Of a stretch of DNA of 64,000 nt, positions 13,196 through 24,230 are shown in pieces; position 1 is the first letter of the stretch; each line of letters starts with the position of its first letter. The notes below the pieces were generated by a model that saw nothing but the letters and a program-made list of their open reading frames with translations, did no database searches and was not told the origin of the DNA. This DNA is from Motacilla alba alba (taxonomy: Eukaryota > Chordata > Aves > Passeriformes > Motacillidae), in the NCBI RefSeq assembly GCF_015832195.1, contig NC_052020.1, positions 4,842,254 to 4,906,253 of the forward strand. Reading direction: 5' to 3'. The translations under genes and the position numbers were made by a program.

Positions 13196-13570
13196 CCTTC
13201 TACAAATGCAACTACTGTCACTGCTTGGTTTTATTAGCCACTATCAGTAGAATATGAGGAGGAAACATGAAGCAGAATAATGTGCAACCCAGGGTGAGCC
13301 CTCTGCATCTTTTGACCATCGTGTAATTTATTTTCCGACTCCTGTCGCCATGTGTGCATATTTAAAATAAAACTCTACTTACACTGCAGTGCTATAGAAA
13401 TCAAATAATTTGGTGTAGAGGTTGACATCCTGATGAAACACTGGTTTTTAAAGGGAAAATGCCCGTAGATGTATTTAAATACTTTAAGCAAATTTGTATT
13501 TGGTTTAGGAAATTTTCATAAGGAAAGAAATCTGTTCCAATTTACAGAATCCCATATATTGAAAACACGT

Positions 13571-13748
13571 ACCTGATCCCTACAGAAACTGGGACACACA
13601 GTCAAGAAAGCAGTAGTGAAATCTAAAACGTTGTGCCTTTAATATGTCAAATAAGAATTCTTTCTATAATTCCTGTTGTGTTGAGGTTTTCAAAATATAA
13701 GTATGTGGAGCATGAGAAGAATATTATGGTAGATAAGTCTTTTTCTCT
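13571..13748 (+). repeat. 178-bp duplicated segment, copy 1 (ELP4 intron side)
   Basis: It begins ACCTGATC and ends TCTTTTTCTCT. It aligns without a gap to 17375-17552 at roughly 90 percent identity by eye. This copy ends 172 bp before the ELP4 terminal exon. Confidence 0.92.
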
Positions 13749-13920
13749 CCAGAAGAGTGTCAGGGAAGTGCTTTATTTGTGTGAGTAAACACGGATCAGT
13801 CGGGAAAAGACAGCATTTCGAAATGCGCCATGCAAAACGAATTCATCTTTTTTTTTTTTTTCTCCATGTTTTTCTCCCTTTCCTCCCTCTCTCTCCCCTC
13901 CTGAAAACCTCCTGCCACAG

Positions 13921-14052
13921 CGGCTGCATTTGCCTCCAGACTTGTCAGACACAGTGAGCCGCGCGAGCAAACAGGATCTGGCAGGATCCGCCAAACTGCT
14001 GAGCTCAGGATGTGGCGCCATGGCCATCGGCAAGAAGCACCTGGACTTCTAG
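13921..14052 (+). CDS. ELP4: ELP4 terminal coding exon (Elongator subunit 4, C-terminal 43 residues)
   Basis: ELP4 is a RecA-like subunit of the Elp4-5-6 subcomplex of Elongator, which modifies wobble uridines in tRNA. The exon begins after a pyrimidine-rich acceptor ending in CCACAG at 13920. It reads in frame from [18 protein letters not shown] through DLAGSAKLL to GKKHLDF and stops at TAG 14050-14052. This matches the vertebrate ELP4 C terminus as I remember it, including the closing KKHLDF. Upstream exons lie outside the window, so only the last 43 residues are present. The first codon is taken as CGG at 13921; the exact phase at the junction cannot be proved without the preceding exon. 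Tail-to-tail orientation with PAX6 is the conserved vertebrate arrangement and supports the call. Confidence 0.93.
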   Translation, partial: RLHLPPDLSDTVSRASKQDLAGSAKLLSSGCGAMAIGKKHLDF

Positions 14053-14510
14053 TGATTTCTGCTTAGCAGCTCCACTCACATTCAGCTGACACTCTCATTA
14101 GGAGTGTTAATGACTTATATAAATATTTTTCTTAATGATTTGACCCAGCAGTCTTTAAAAATATGTGTTGTCATACGATGCCTTCCTTTTTCCCTTTTTT
14201 TTTTTGTGTGTGTGTGTGTGTGTGTTCTCTTTCTTTGTACTAAATTTGATCTCGTTTGGGTTTTGCTTTTTGTTAAAGCTTCTGTTCTGTTGGGTCCTGC
14301 CATTGTTCTGCTCCATTGGAAAGAGGTTCCTTTTTTGGTTTTTGTTCCTTTACTTAAAATACAAAAATTGTGATTACCCTTTCATTTCTTTTTTTTTTTT
14401 ACTTTAAAAATAAAGGGATGTTTTTCCCAAAAGAATTTTTATATACTTACATATAATATTTTGTATGAATAATGGGTTTATTGAAATAAAGGAATGGAGC
14501 TAAGCAATTT
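14053..14510 (+). other. ELP4: ELP4 3' untranslated region
   Basis: This is the sequence between the ELP4 stop codon and a plausible cleavage region after AATAAA at 14485-14490. It includes a pyrimidine tract and a (GT)n run at about 14205-14225. Its end is inferred from the poly(A) signal; no transcript evidence is available. Confidence 0.7.
14485..14490 (+). terminator. ELP4: ELP4 polyadenylation signal AATAAA
   Basis: AATAAA lies 433 bases after the ELP4 stop. It is followed at about 14510-14525 by a GT-rich stretch (TTGTTGTCATGTGTT) suited to a downstream element. A second AATAAA at 14409-14414 is an alternative with a poorer GT-rich downstream context. Confidence 0.65.
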
Positions 14511-16797
14511 GTTGTCATGTGTTATTCAAACAGCAAACTACACATTTTTAAAAACTTGCATTTCTGTAACTGAAACACCATTCTCAAATTTCAGGAAATC
14601 CCTACCTCACTTTATTAAATATGTACTAATAAATTTATAATACATAAGATAGTTTTTATTCTAATAGGCCAGTAATTGAGGATGGGGGTGTTTAAATCAG
14701 AATATATTATAGATAATTACTTTGCCTTATGGCTTACCACTACATGGATTAAAATGCACTTGAATGGAATTTCCTAACCAGAGAGGAAAGAATTGATTTC
14801 CTTATGTAGTTCAAAACAGTAATCCTAAACAATTGAAGTCAGCACTATGAAATTATGTCAACAGACATAATTCAAGATGGAAATTCAAACCGACAGCTAC
14901 ATTAATGCTGGGAAACCAGAAGAGTGCATTGGAGCTGGGGGAAGCACATCACAGCGAGCTGGTCTAAAGCAGGGCAGAATACACAAGTAATTCAGCCTTT
15001 TGTACCCTCAGATATACAATTTGTGAACTCCCAACTGTTCTGTATGTATCCCTGTGTCTCTCTCATCAAACAAAGGAACAGTGAAGCAAAGCTGACCTGG
15101 GAATTAAAGTGGTTTGCATTCTTTCTTCTGAGGCTGACTTCCATTTTGAAAGGTAATATCTTCTTCTCTGCAGAACTTCCAAGCCACCCAGCTGTAAGAT
15201 TGCATTACAGTTTCAAAATTTAGTCTTTATAATAGTGTATTACATGGCTGGAGTGAAATTGAGTCTCCAAAGAACGTGTTAATAGGATGCAATAATGGTA
15301 ACATATTTTGATGGGTTTGGAAAACCAAGACTTGGGAAGTGGTTTGCTTTTTTTTTTTTTTTTTTTTTTTTTCCCCTCTGCAATCCAGGTTCTTCTTTAT
15401 TTTTTTCTTGACAACGCTGTGTAAAACAAAGACATAGCTTTTAAAACTGTCTAACTAATATGATGAATGTCAATCACTTAAAAAACTCCACTGTAGCATA
15501 AACACATACTGTATACAGCTTTTATTCTGAATTAGAATAATTGAATCAATGACAGTGATTTGCCAGGATGTCAAATCTATCCATCATATCCTGTCACTAC
15601 CAGTTTATTTTTTGTGATCAAAATCAAAAAGACTACTATTTTGTCATCAGCTATTTCATTAGTAGTAACAATCAGGTTTTCTCTTCTATATTTTTTAGAT
15701 ATGCCTGTTATATTTTTTATTTCTAAAGACACAAATCCTTTTAAAATCTTTTCAAAATAAAGTTTCAGAACTGAACTGTCAGTTTAGTGAAGAAAAAAGA
15801 CGTCTACTTTCCCATGCCAACATATTTAAAATATTATCATTGATGTCTCAAACATTTTTTCTCTTTTTGTATTATGTGTAACACTGAATGGAAGTTCTCA
15901 TTAGATACATAATTGTGCCTTTTGAAAGCGTGAAATAATTTAAATACTTAGGATAAAGTGATTTTTAACAAAGGTGAGGTTTTACATTGTACGTCTTTTT
16001 AATGTAAATAACACAAAACACAGTATTTCTTTGTGGAATATAAAGTCACAAGGCATATAAATTGCTGCCAACATATTTAAATAGGTCATTGACTTAACAT
16101 ACAGAGGAGAAAATATCATTAAAGCCACAGTCCCATTTCTAGCTAAGAAATTGCCTGGTAACTGTTAGTGGCCATCCCACGTGTGCCCCTGCCTAGATGC
16201 GTGCCCTGTGCATCTGCAAGGCTTCAGTTTCCAAAACTTCAGCAGGGTAATATTAAAGCTGACAAACAGTTTGAGTAATAAAAGGAACTCCTTCTACAAA
16301 CCCGCATTAGTTTGTTTTTTTTCTGAGTCACTAAATGTGCTTTGTAAAGCAAGTGTTGGAGAATGCAGGGTTGTTTACCTATGGCAAAGACACGGAGTGT
16401 TGGAAGATTTTTAGTTTTATAAAGATGGGGTAAATGGGAGGTGTTTCAAAAGATTTTATTCTATTATTAGTCTTGTAGAAGGGTGAGATATAAGAGATGT
16501 AATCTAGTTTAATCTCTCTCTTCACTATGTCATCTCTATTCTATAGTCTTCTTAAATTAATACACTTTGTCTCAGTATTTATATACAGATATACAAAACC
16601 ATATAAACTTTCAGTCGGGTTTTTAAAATCTTTTACGAGTCCATTTCTCACAATGGAGCAAAATTTCTCTTCTTTTCTTCCAAAATCTCCTATCTTGTTA
16701 CAGCTACACATGACAGTGCCTTGGCTAATCCAGCAGGCTGAGAGGTGAGACAGAGCTTTGGGCGTGCTGCCTGATAGCAGGGAGAGAGAGGGAAGGT

Positions 16798-16915
16798 TTG
16801 GGGTAGATATGGGGTAGATAGAGGGTAAGTATGGGGTAGACAGAGGGTAGATAAAGTGTAAATAGGGTGAATAAAGTGTAGATAAAGTGTGGATAGAGTG
16901 CGGATGAAATACAGA
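16798..16915 (+). repeat. Degenerate 9-10 bp minisatellite
   Basis: Imperfect repeats of GGGGTAGATA / AGGGTAGATA / AAAGTGTAGATA run for about 115 bp. The - strand reading gives a low-complexity Ser/Thr/Leu/Tyr/Pro peptide, which is a repeat artefact. Confidence 0.8.
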
Positions 16916-17374
16916 TTTCAGTCGTTGCACCAGCAGCAGTTTTGACTTGGGAACCCAGAGAAGTGTTCACCTGGTGATTTTCTGTGCCTTTTCCCCATGA
17001 CCAGTCTGTGCCTGTCAAGCTCCTGCGTACAAAACATCCTTTTCCAGTTCTGTCTTCGCTTGACTTGAAGGCAAATATTTAAGCAAGGGGAGCAGCTCAG
17101 GTAATCGAAGAACGGGCACAGCCTCCTCTGCCAGGCTGTGGCAATGTGCTCCCAGCTCCTTTTGGCATCTCCAGAGGCCCCTTGCTGGCTTGGAGGGAAA
17201 TCTGTGCCATCCTCACTCCTGCTCAGAGATTGCAGAATGAGGGGGTTTTGTTTATTGCAGGTTTTTTTTTAGCAGAACTTCCTACTTTTTAGCAGGCTAC
17301 AAACTGAAACCGCCGAACTCAGCAGGGAAACAATGGATTCATCCCAGTGAAGACGTTCCCAATTCAGCACAAGA

Positions 17375-17552
17375 ACCTGATCTTTACAGAAATTGTGACA
17401 CACAGTCAAGAAAGCAGTAATGAAATTTAAAACGTTGTGCCTTTAATATGTCAAATAAGAATTCTTTCTATAATTCCTGTTGTGTTGAGGTTTTCAAAAT
17501 ATAAGTATTTGGAACATGAGAAGAATATTATCGTAGCTAAGTCTTTTTCTCT
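17375..17552 (+). repeat. 178-bp duplicated segment, copy 2 (intergenic side)
   Basis: This is the gapless partner of 13571-13748, in the same orientation and 3.8 kb away. It lies on the other side of the ELP4 terminal exon, beyond its poly(A) signal. Confidence 0.92.
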
Positions 17553-18329
17553 GTTTGTAAAGACATTTCAAAAGCAATTTCCAGGGTGCAGCTGAATTCA
17601 ATTTTGTGTAACAGTAACTGCAAGCATCTGGAAATGGGCACTCAGCTACTCCAGATTTGATGCCTTTGTGGTAGTACACAACTGGTTTAATATTCAAATT
17701 TAATATTAAGTAGTGATGCTGCTGTTCCAAACATAGCTTTTGGAAAAGTGCAAAAGCCTTAAGTAATAAAATAATCTTTTACCATACCAGTTTTGGAAGG
17801 TGAGCTGCTAATCAAGTTTCTGTGAAACCACAAGGTTGTAACACATCCCATTAAAAATGTGGCTGGGCTACAAGAACTAAACTCAAACACACACTCGCAT
17901 GTATCAAACAAGTATTTCTTCAGGATCATCTATTAGAAATTTAAAGTCTTCTTCTTCTTTTGCCTGTGCTGGAGAAATATCATCGCTACAGAGCACAACA
18001 GAAATAGGAAAGAAGATGCTTTTATGCCTTTAAGAGATGATGGAAGCAAGTCCAATTCCCCCATGCCATCTCTTGGGATTTCTATTTTCTCTTGTGAGCT
18101 GCATGAGTGCAGGACCTGCCTACATTTCTTTTTTTAATCACACTAAGCACATGATAGTGCTTATTCAATAATAAATGTACCTGTGTAGAAGAAAAGAATG
18201 AAAGTGGGAAAAATCTTGGGGAAAAAATGGCATCTCACATGGCCAGGGGGTAAGAAAACAGAAATTCCACCACTCTTTTTTTTCAGGTTCTATTTAATAT
18301 AAGCAAATGTTAGAATCTTTTTCTTTTCC

Positions 18330-18330
<1 letters not shown>

Positions 18331-18379
<49 letters not shown>
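18331..18379 (+). repeat. Poly(A) homopolymer, 49 bp
   Basis: An uninterrupted run of A, followed by an A-rich degenerate tail to about 18425. No recognisable retroposed gene lies 5' of it. Confidence 0.95.
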
Positions 18380-18381
<2 letters not shown>

Positions 18382-19612
18382 AAAAATTTAAAATGTAAAA
18401 AAAAAATAAAAAAATTTTTAAAAACTGTATTTCAGCACCTGGGTAGATGGTTTCAGGACTGTTGGGCATCAAGCATCCCAGAGCATCTGCTGAAAACTTG
18501 GCTGCTTACTTAAACTCTGCCTTTAAATAATTTTTAAAGTTATCAGGCACATCAAACTAATTTGCAGACCTCCTGTTCATATCAAAACAAAGACACTTTT
18601 TTTGTGTTTTCAGCATTTTATTGCATGAGGATTTTCAAGACCTGCAGAACTCAATCTGAAAAGTCTCCCAGAGAAGTCAGTGACAGTTTAGACCAGGAAC
18701 AACCTGGTAGGGTAAGGTCCAGAGGATCTTTTACAATTTAGCAGATCTAGAGAATTTTTAACTGCATATTCCTCTAGATATTAAAAAAAATGTATTTTAA
18801 TGTCTTCTGGCATTGAAGATAAATGTAGAACCCAAAATACAGCAAGATTTTTCTTCAAAAAAGTTTTTCTGCTGGCAGAGTTTGAGTCTGAATGTTCACA
18901 GCCTCGGAATCTTCTCGGCACTCAGAGTGCCAGAGGTATTCTCTTAGAAGTCCTGAAACTGGTGAATTTTGGTGCACTTTCAGATATTTCTTTTGGAGTC
19001 AGGTTGATGCAGATGCACTAAAGAAAGCTCTTGCTGGAATTTCACAGGGCTGGACTCAGAGAAGAACAGAAAGGATGAATGGATCTGATGTAGGTATGAA
19101 ATCAAGCAGTTTTCAGTGCCCATATTTTGAGATAGCTTCTTGTGTGAAGAAAGAGCTGTAAACCTGTTTAAAATGCACTGCTGGAGTGAAACTCCTCAGC
19201 ATTTCTTAGAATGCATTTGTTTAATGCAAAGCAAGTCACAGCTTCTACTCGTAGGCCAGGGCTGTTTGTGCAGGGCCTGGAACTTGCATGACTGCAAAAC
19301 CACTTTGGCTTCCTGACCTGTTTTAAATCAGGAGAGGGATTCTTCTAGCAGGGCTTGACAGCAGTTCTAGCTCCGGTTCTAGCACTTGACACCAGTTCTA
19401 GCCCCACTGTCTCCAGCTCACAGCCACAGCTGGGAACTGCAGCTGCAGCACTTCATTCCTGACCAGGGAAGTTGGAGTGCATCCCTTTCCTTCCTGGGCA
19501 CATTCAATATCTCTGTGGATCCAGCAGGCGAGCTTGTCAGACACAAAGGTTCCTCAGCTGTGTAATGGAACTCCTGCCAGCAGCATGGCCTGGCACCTGG
19601 AAAAGGTGAGCT

Positions 19613-20090
19613 AATCACAGAAACGCAGGATGGGGCAGGCTGGAAGGGACCCCAGGGAGACAGCAGGTCCAGCCTCCCTGCCCAAGCAGGGCCATCCCTG
19701 AGCACTGGGCTGTGTCCAGCTGGGTCTGGAATATCTCAGCGAGGGAGACTCCACAGCCTCTCTGGGCAGCCTGTTCCAGTGCTTCCTCACCCGTGTAGGA
19801 AGGAATTCTTCCTCGTGTCCAGGTGGAGTTTCCTGTGCCTTTCAATTTCTGCCCGTTGCCTTGTGTGCTATTGCTCCATGGGAAACACCTCCCTTCAAAT
19901 ACTGACAGACCCTGGCAGGGTCCTCCCTTCTCAGCCATCTCTTCTGGGGCTGGACAGGCCCAGCTCCCGCAGTCCATCCTCATCAGAGATGCTCCATCCC
20001 TTCATCATCTTTGTTACCCTCCCCTGCATCTGCTCCAGGAGCTCCTTGTCTCTCTTGTGCTGAGGAGCCCAGAGCTGGGCAGAGCACTGA
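19613..20090 (-). mobile_element. CR1 LINE, 5'-truncated, - orientation
   Basis: The + strand reads as the reverse complement of an avian CR1 3' end. The diagnostic phrases appear in order: AATCACAGAAACGCAGGATG, GGCTGGAAGGGACCCCAGGG, AGCCTCCCTGCCCAAGCAGG, CTCTCTGGGCAGCCTGTTCC, CATCTGCTCCAGGAGCTCCT and GGAGCCCAGAGCTGGGCAGA. The element therefore points to the - strand with its 3' terminus near 19613. It covers only about 0.48 kb, carries no intact reverse transcriptase and is dead. It is the clearest lineage marker in the window (sauropsid, most likely avian). Confidence 0.92.
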
Positions 20091-22660
20091 TCAATAAAAC
20101 AACTCAACCAAGACCAGACAGGCAGTGACAGAGAGAGGAAAGCACTTGGAAGGATTCTCCAGCACGATGAAATTGCCATTTGTGGTTCTTCCCAGCCTAT
20201 GTCCAGGATAGTTCGGCAATTTTGGAAAATGACTTGAGTGAGAAGGATTTTGACAGCACAAGGAGGATTCTGACAGCACACTCGTGGAGACAGTGGAGCA
20301 GTTAAGTCCGTCTGTGCGGGAGATTGTGTGGGAGTCTTCCCAGGAACCAGCTCAAAACTAAAGGATTCATCCCAAACCACCAAGGTTTGTGGCTGGGGAG
20401 CTTCAAACGTCATTATGGATTCTCCAACTTCACACGAGCAAATAGAACTTGTCCCAACAAAATAGAGGGGAAAAGGATTAAAGCACGGGCAGAGTGGATG
20501 GAGCCACAGTTACTTCAGGGGAGTTATTTTGCAGTCCTTGACTGTAAAAGTCTCAATGAAGTTTTAAATACACCCTAGCCCAAGCAGGTGTAAACAGCAG
20601 TTCACGGAGAGGAATTGAATCGTAATTCAGAAAATCCTCAGAACCAACAAAAACTAAGCTTAAATAAGAATTTAAGGGTTTGAATATCTACTTTGCAAAG
20701 TAGCAGTGTTGACTTAAGTTTAGAGAAATCAAAGTGGACCATCTGCTTCTCAAAAAGCAAAAAAGAAAAAGTATACAATTTAAATGGTGGGGTTTTTACT
20801 TAATCCAGTCTGACAGGGGGAGTTTTAAAAATAAATAAACCCTCCTCTGCAGTATTTGAAGCACAAAGCTGCAGAATACAGACTGAGTATGAATCCATCT
20901 TTGCCAAGTAAAATCTAAAGGGTAAACCACAGACAGTTACAGAGAGAAATATACGTTTTCTTCATTCATTATAAATTAACATATTTATTCTAACAAGAGG
21001 AACATGTTTATTTGCTGTATGCAGTTCCATGTAAATCAGAGACCTTCTGTTGCCCTGTAGGTAATTTCTGTGGAATAACTGTTCATAAACTTCTCAAAAT
21101 GCATTGGTGTAGGCCTGACCTGAAGGAGGTTATCTGTGAATCTACAAACTTCTCTGGTGCAGCTGGAAAAGCTTGTATGTCCCAGGAGAGGAAGAGCTGC
21201 AATTTGCAACCCTCACCAATTTTAGCTGCCAGAGAGTACGTGAGGTCTGTCAGGTGCCTGGAGGCAACTGCAACCTCTGCTGGAAGATTCCAGGCGACTT
21301 ACAGCTCCTGTCAGGCACCTGAAGGTAACAAGGATCCTCCTGGGGCACTCACAGAACCTCTGCTCACCATCTGACCCACCTACAATTCAACCGAGGCGGT
21401 GAGGCTCCAGCACCAGAGACCTCTACCAGCCCAGCAAAACCATATCACAGTCCTTTGTGGGGGCAAAGCAGCCCCAGCACACAGCCCACCAGCATCAGAC
21501 ACACATTTTCAAAATCATGACCCTCTCACCAGGGATGCAACCAGGACGGGGAAAGGGAACAGCACAGAAGGCCCTGAAATTCTCTGTGTGCTAAAAGTCA
21601 CTCAGCAGAGGTCAAAACTTGAAGGAAAGCAGGTTTCTTGGAGACTTCCACCACCTTCCAAAGAAACAGCAGAAGCTCTGGCAGCATGGGGGTCTCTTGG
21701 AAATCTACAACACATCAGCAGCACATATTACCAGACTGATCAAATGGCTTCATTGCTTTGGGGTTTCATTTCTGCAGATCCTATGAAAACACCTTCGTCT
21801 TCCACAAGATCAGTTTTGCAAACTGTCTTAGGATAGTGAATTACCTGGGGTAAGCTACCTGACTGTCTGCTGATGCACTGGGGTTTTCTTTCTTCGCAGC
21901 CAAGAAGACAATGTTGGGGGAGGAATTAATTTAAGCTACATTCTAAAGCAAGAACCTGCCAGCCTGGCTCCTATCCAAACTGTACTATCTTTTTACTACT
22001 GTGCACCTCGTGCAGGTTCCTCCAGCCTCTGTTTTCTCCAAGAAATACTGAATGGTAACGTATGTGGGAGACTTCCTAACACCATTCTCCAGCTCCAAAA
22101 GGAGCTGCATTCCCTGCTTTGTTTTCCACCCAAAGAGCAGGAACATGGCTCTGCCACTGGGCAGTGCAGGGCTTTAGGGGTTCCTGCACTCTTCAGCCAG
22201 AGAAACACTCCCACAGTGCCTTCTCTCCCTCTGAATGGGACCAAGCAGCCATCACACACCCCCCTCCCACATCTGTAATTCCCATTCCCTCCCCTGTTTC
22301 CAATTGAAGAGGGCGTTGTTCAAGGTGTCTGCAGGTGCCAATCACACTCTGATCAAAAACAGGGCTGCAAAGAAGAGTCATTTTAAAAGAAGACCCTACA
22401 CCATCCCCAGCATGGAGAAGCCTTATCAGATGGACGTGGCACAAAGCTCAGCTGCTGAAACTGAGGACAAGAGCAAACAGAAATGAACTGCAGAAAAAAA
22501 AAAATTAAAAGAACCACACATTTTCAGCTTTTGTAGTGCTGTTTTTACCGTGGAAAAGTGGAACAAATTTAATCCTTAGCATAACTCTAAACTGCACATA
22601 ATAATTACTCAGAGAAAGGGAGATAGTATATTTTAGTCGGTTATACCAGAAAAATCAATG

Positions 22661-22691
<31 letters not shown>

Positions 22692-23470
22692 CAGACACCT
22701 TTGGCCATCGAACGTGAGTGAAATGGGACTTCCAAATGGCTGGAAAGCCTGGGGGAAGCAACGTGCTATCAGTCCCGGGTCGTTGTCTGCTACTGTAATC
22801 TTGCCCCTTCAAATAAATCCCGTGTTAGGCTGCCGAAAGTGAACCAGCCCGTGGGGGCGTTTTGCTGGCTGTATAAATAAAAATCCCAGCTAAAAAGAAG
22901 AAGGGAAACCCCCTTTCAGCGCTCCACCCTGGGTGAGAAAGCAGCTCTCCGCTGGTGCTTACCTTTTCAAAGCAATTAAAGGCGGCGTGTGCTCGGTGCG
23001 AGGCGGCTCCAGCACGTGTGTCACCCATGCACGTCTGCTTCGCCATCAGCATGTATGGCTCATCATCTGTCTGCTCTGAACAATAACTGTTAGGTTAGCA
23101 GCCTTTTCACTTGTAAATGTAAATATTGTATCTAGAACACAATATTTGAAACACAAAATACAGTGTTATTAAGACAGCACTCACACATCAATTCTTGTGT
23201 GACTATAATTTGTGAAATGCCTTAGGAGGGGCTTATAAATAAAGTATAAGGTGTTATTATGAAATACATTTTAACCAAATGCACAGAAATATCTCGTTCC
23301 TATTGAAATCAATAGCAAAACTCCCACTAATTTCAGTGGTGAAAAGAGGAGACCCTTGGAAATCGCTGCGTTACACTGAGCAAACGCATCACAGCACATT
23401 TCAGTCTTCACGAGTAACACAGCTCGGGAAGAAAGAAAAGGGGGTGAAGATGGGTATTAGAGGCTGTTCG
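20091..23470. other. Intergenic region between CR1 and the CpG island
   Basis: No gene is recognised. ORFs of 120-145 codons at 21.0-21.8 kb resemble nothing I know and have no splice or promoter context. A poly(A) run of 26 lies at 22664-22689. The 22.7-23.3 kb part is less repetitive and has a TATAAATAAA word near 22875; it could be conserved noncoding DNA, but I see nothing decisive. Confidence 0.6.
20241..20280 (+). repeat. 20-bp tandem duplication
   Basis: AGAAGGATTTTGACAGCACA is followed directly by AGGAGGATTCTGACAGCACA. Confidence 0.85.
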
Positions 23471-23479
23471 GAACACGCT

Positions 23480-24230
23480 GAGGATTGTCTTCCCCCGCTC
23501 CTGCTGCTGGTTGCGGTGCCTGGCGAGGCAGCACGTCCCCACGGAGCCGCGCCGCATCCCCTGCCCGCTCCCAGCTGCGCTCCCGGGCTGCCCCGGGGAC
23601 GGGCCGGCATCCGGCACCGGGGCTGGGGCCGAGCCAGCGGGGCTTCCGAGCCGCAGCCCACCCGGGGAGGTGCCCCTGGGCCGGGCTGGCAGCGGGGCAA
23701 GGCTGCCCGAGCCCCCGGAGCCCCCGGCGCGCACGGCAGCGGCTCCGGCGGCGCTGCGGGCACCGAGCGCCCCGGCTTCTCCCCGATGTGCAGCCAGCCG
23801 GGCGCTTCTCCCTGATGTGCAGCCAGCCGGGAGCTTCTCCCCGAGGTGCAGCCAGCCGGGCGCTTCTCCCCTCCACGGGGCACGGTAAGGAGCCAGCGAG
23901 CCAGAAATGTCTCCTCTCCGCCACGGCCAGCCGGCCTGCCACTGGAATGGTCTCAGGGTCCATCCGCGCACACGCGGCTGTGTCGCAGCCCAGCGACATT
24001 TAGAGCAGGGAAAGCCTTCGGAAGGGCTGGCCGCTGCCCCGTGGAGGCCACCGGCCGCTGGACCACGGGCGGTGGAGCCGCGAGGCCGGGGAAAGCCAGA
24101 AAGGGCAGGGAAGAGCTATGGGGAGCTGCCTCTGCCCGCGCATCGGCACCTGCGGGAACAGCAAGCGGCGCACAGAAGTCGGGGGAGGAAGGGATGGGAA
24201 GCCCTTCTCCGTTCCTGGTTGAGCAGAAAT
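23480..24230. other. Orphan CpG island between ELP4 and PAX6
   Basis: This is about 0.75 kb of GC-rich, CpG-dense sequence about 1.7 kb beyond the PAX6 poly(A) signal. It contains the 29-bp tandem repeat at 23776-23862 and a donor-like CACGGTAAGG at about 23880-23889 on +. All six frames carry Ala/Pro/Gly/Arg-rich readings typical of GC-rich DNA. I do not call a protein; a noncoding transcript promoter is possible. Confidence 0.6.
23776..23870 (+). repeat. 29-bp GC-rich minisatellite, three full copies plus part
   Basis: Units start at 23776, 23805 and 23834, each of the form CTTCTCCCCGATGTGCAGCC followed by AGCCGGGCG. A fourth partial unit begins at 23863. Confidence 0.95.

Larger units (their letters stand above)
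1..13920 (+). other. ELP4: ELP4 terminal intron (3' part)
   Basis: The + strand sequence up to the splice acceptor at 13919-13920 is read as the last intron of ELP4, because the next exon encodes the ELP4 C terminus and no other coding exon is recognisable before it. The stretch is AT-rich and has no long ORF resembling a known protein. It holds a possible MIR3-like fragment near 2.6 kb, a weak CR1-like piece near 6.8 kb, an AT-rich block at 7.37-7.55 kb, a nested satellite at 8.1-8.5 kb, a repeated 165-bp segment at 8.9 and 10.3 kb, an AT array at 10.84-11.7 kb and a MIR at 13.1 kb. In mammals this intron hosts long-range PAX6 enhancers such as SIMO; I could not identify one here by eye. Confidence 0.8.
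14511..19612. other. ELP4-PAX6 intergenic region, ELP4-proximal part
   Basis: This is AT-rich sequence with no recognisable gene. It contains the second copy of the 178-bp duplication, a GGGTAGATA-type minisatellite at 16.8 kb, a poly(A) tract at 18.33 kb and a poly(T) run near 15.35 kb. ORFs here are short and resemble no known protein. Confidence 0.7.

Noticed and set aside
13735..13760. Alternative ELP4 acceptor (TCTTTTTCTCTCCAG before AAGAGTG)
   Set aside because: It looks like a splice acceptor, but the sequence after it does not read into the ELP4 C terminus in an open frame, whereas the acceptor at 13920 does.
1..13920. SIMO or other named distal PAX6 enhancers in the ELP4 intron
   Set aside because: They are expected much farther from PAX6, and no block here could be matched to them by eye.
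21012..21836. Adjacent 120- and 145-codon + frames in the intergenic region
   Set aside because: No similarity, promoter or splice signal supports them, and their lengths are within chance for this GC content.
23279..24003. Overlapping 170-190 codon frames in the 23.5 kb CpG island
   Set aside because: All frames on both strands are open because stop codons are rare in GC-rich DNA, and the 29-bp repeat inflates length. None has a recognisable fold or motif.
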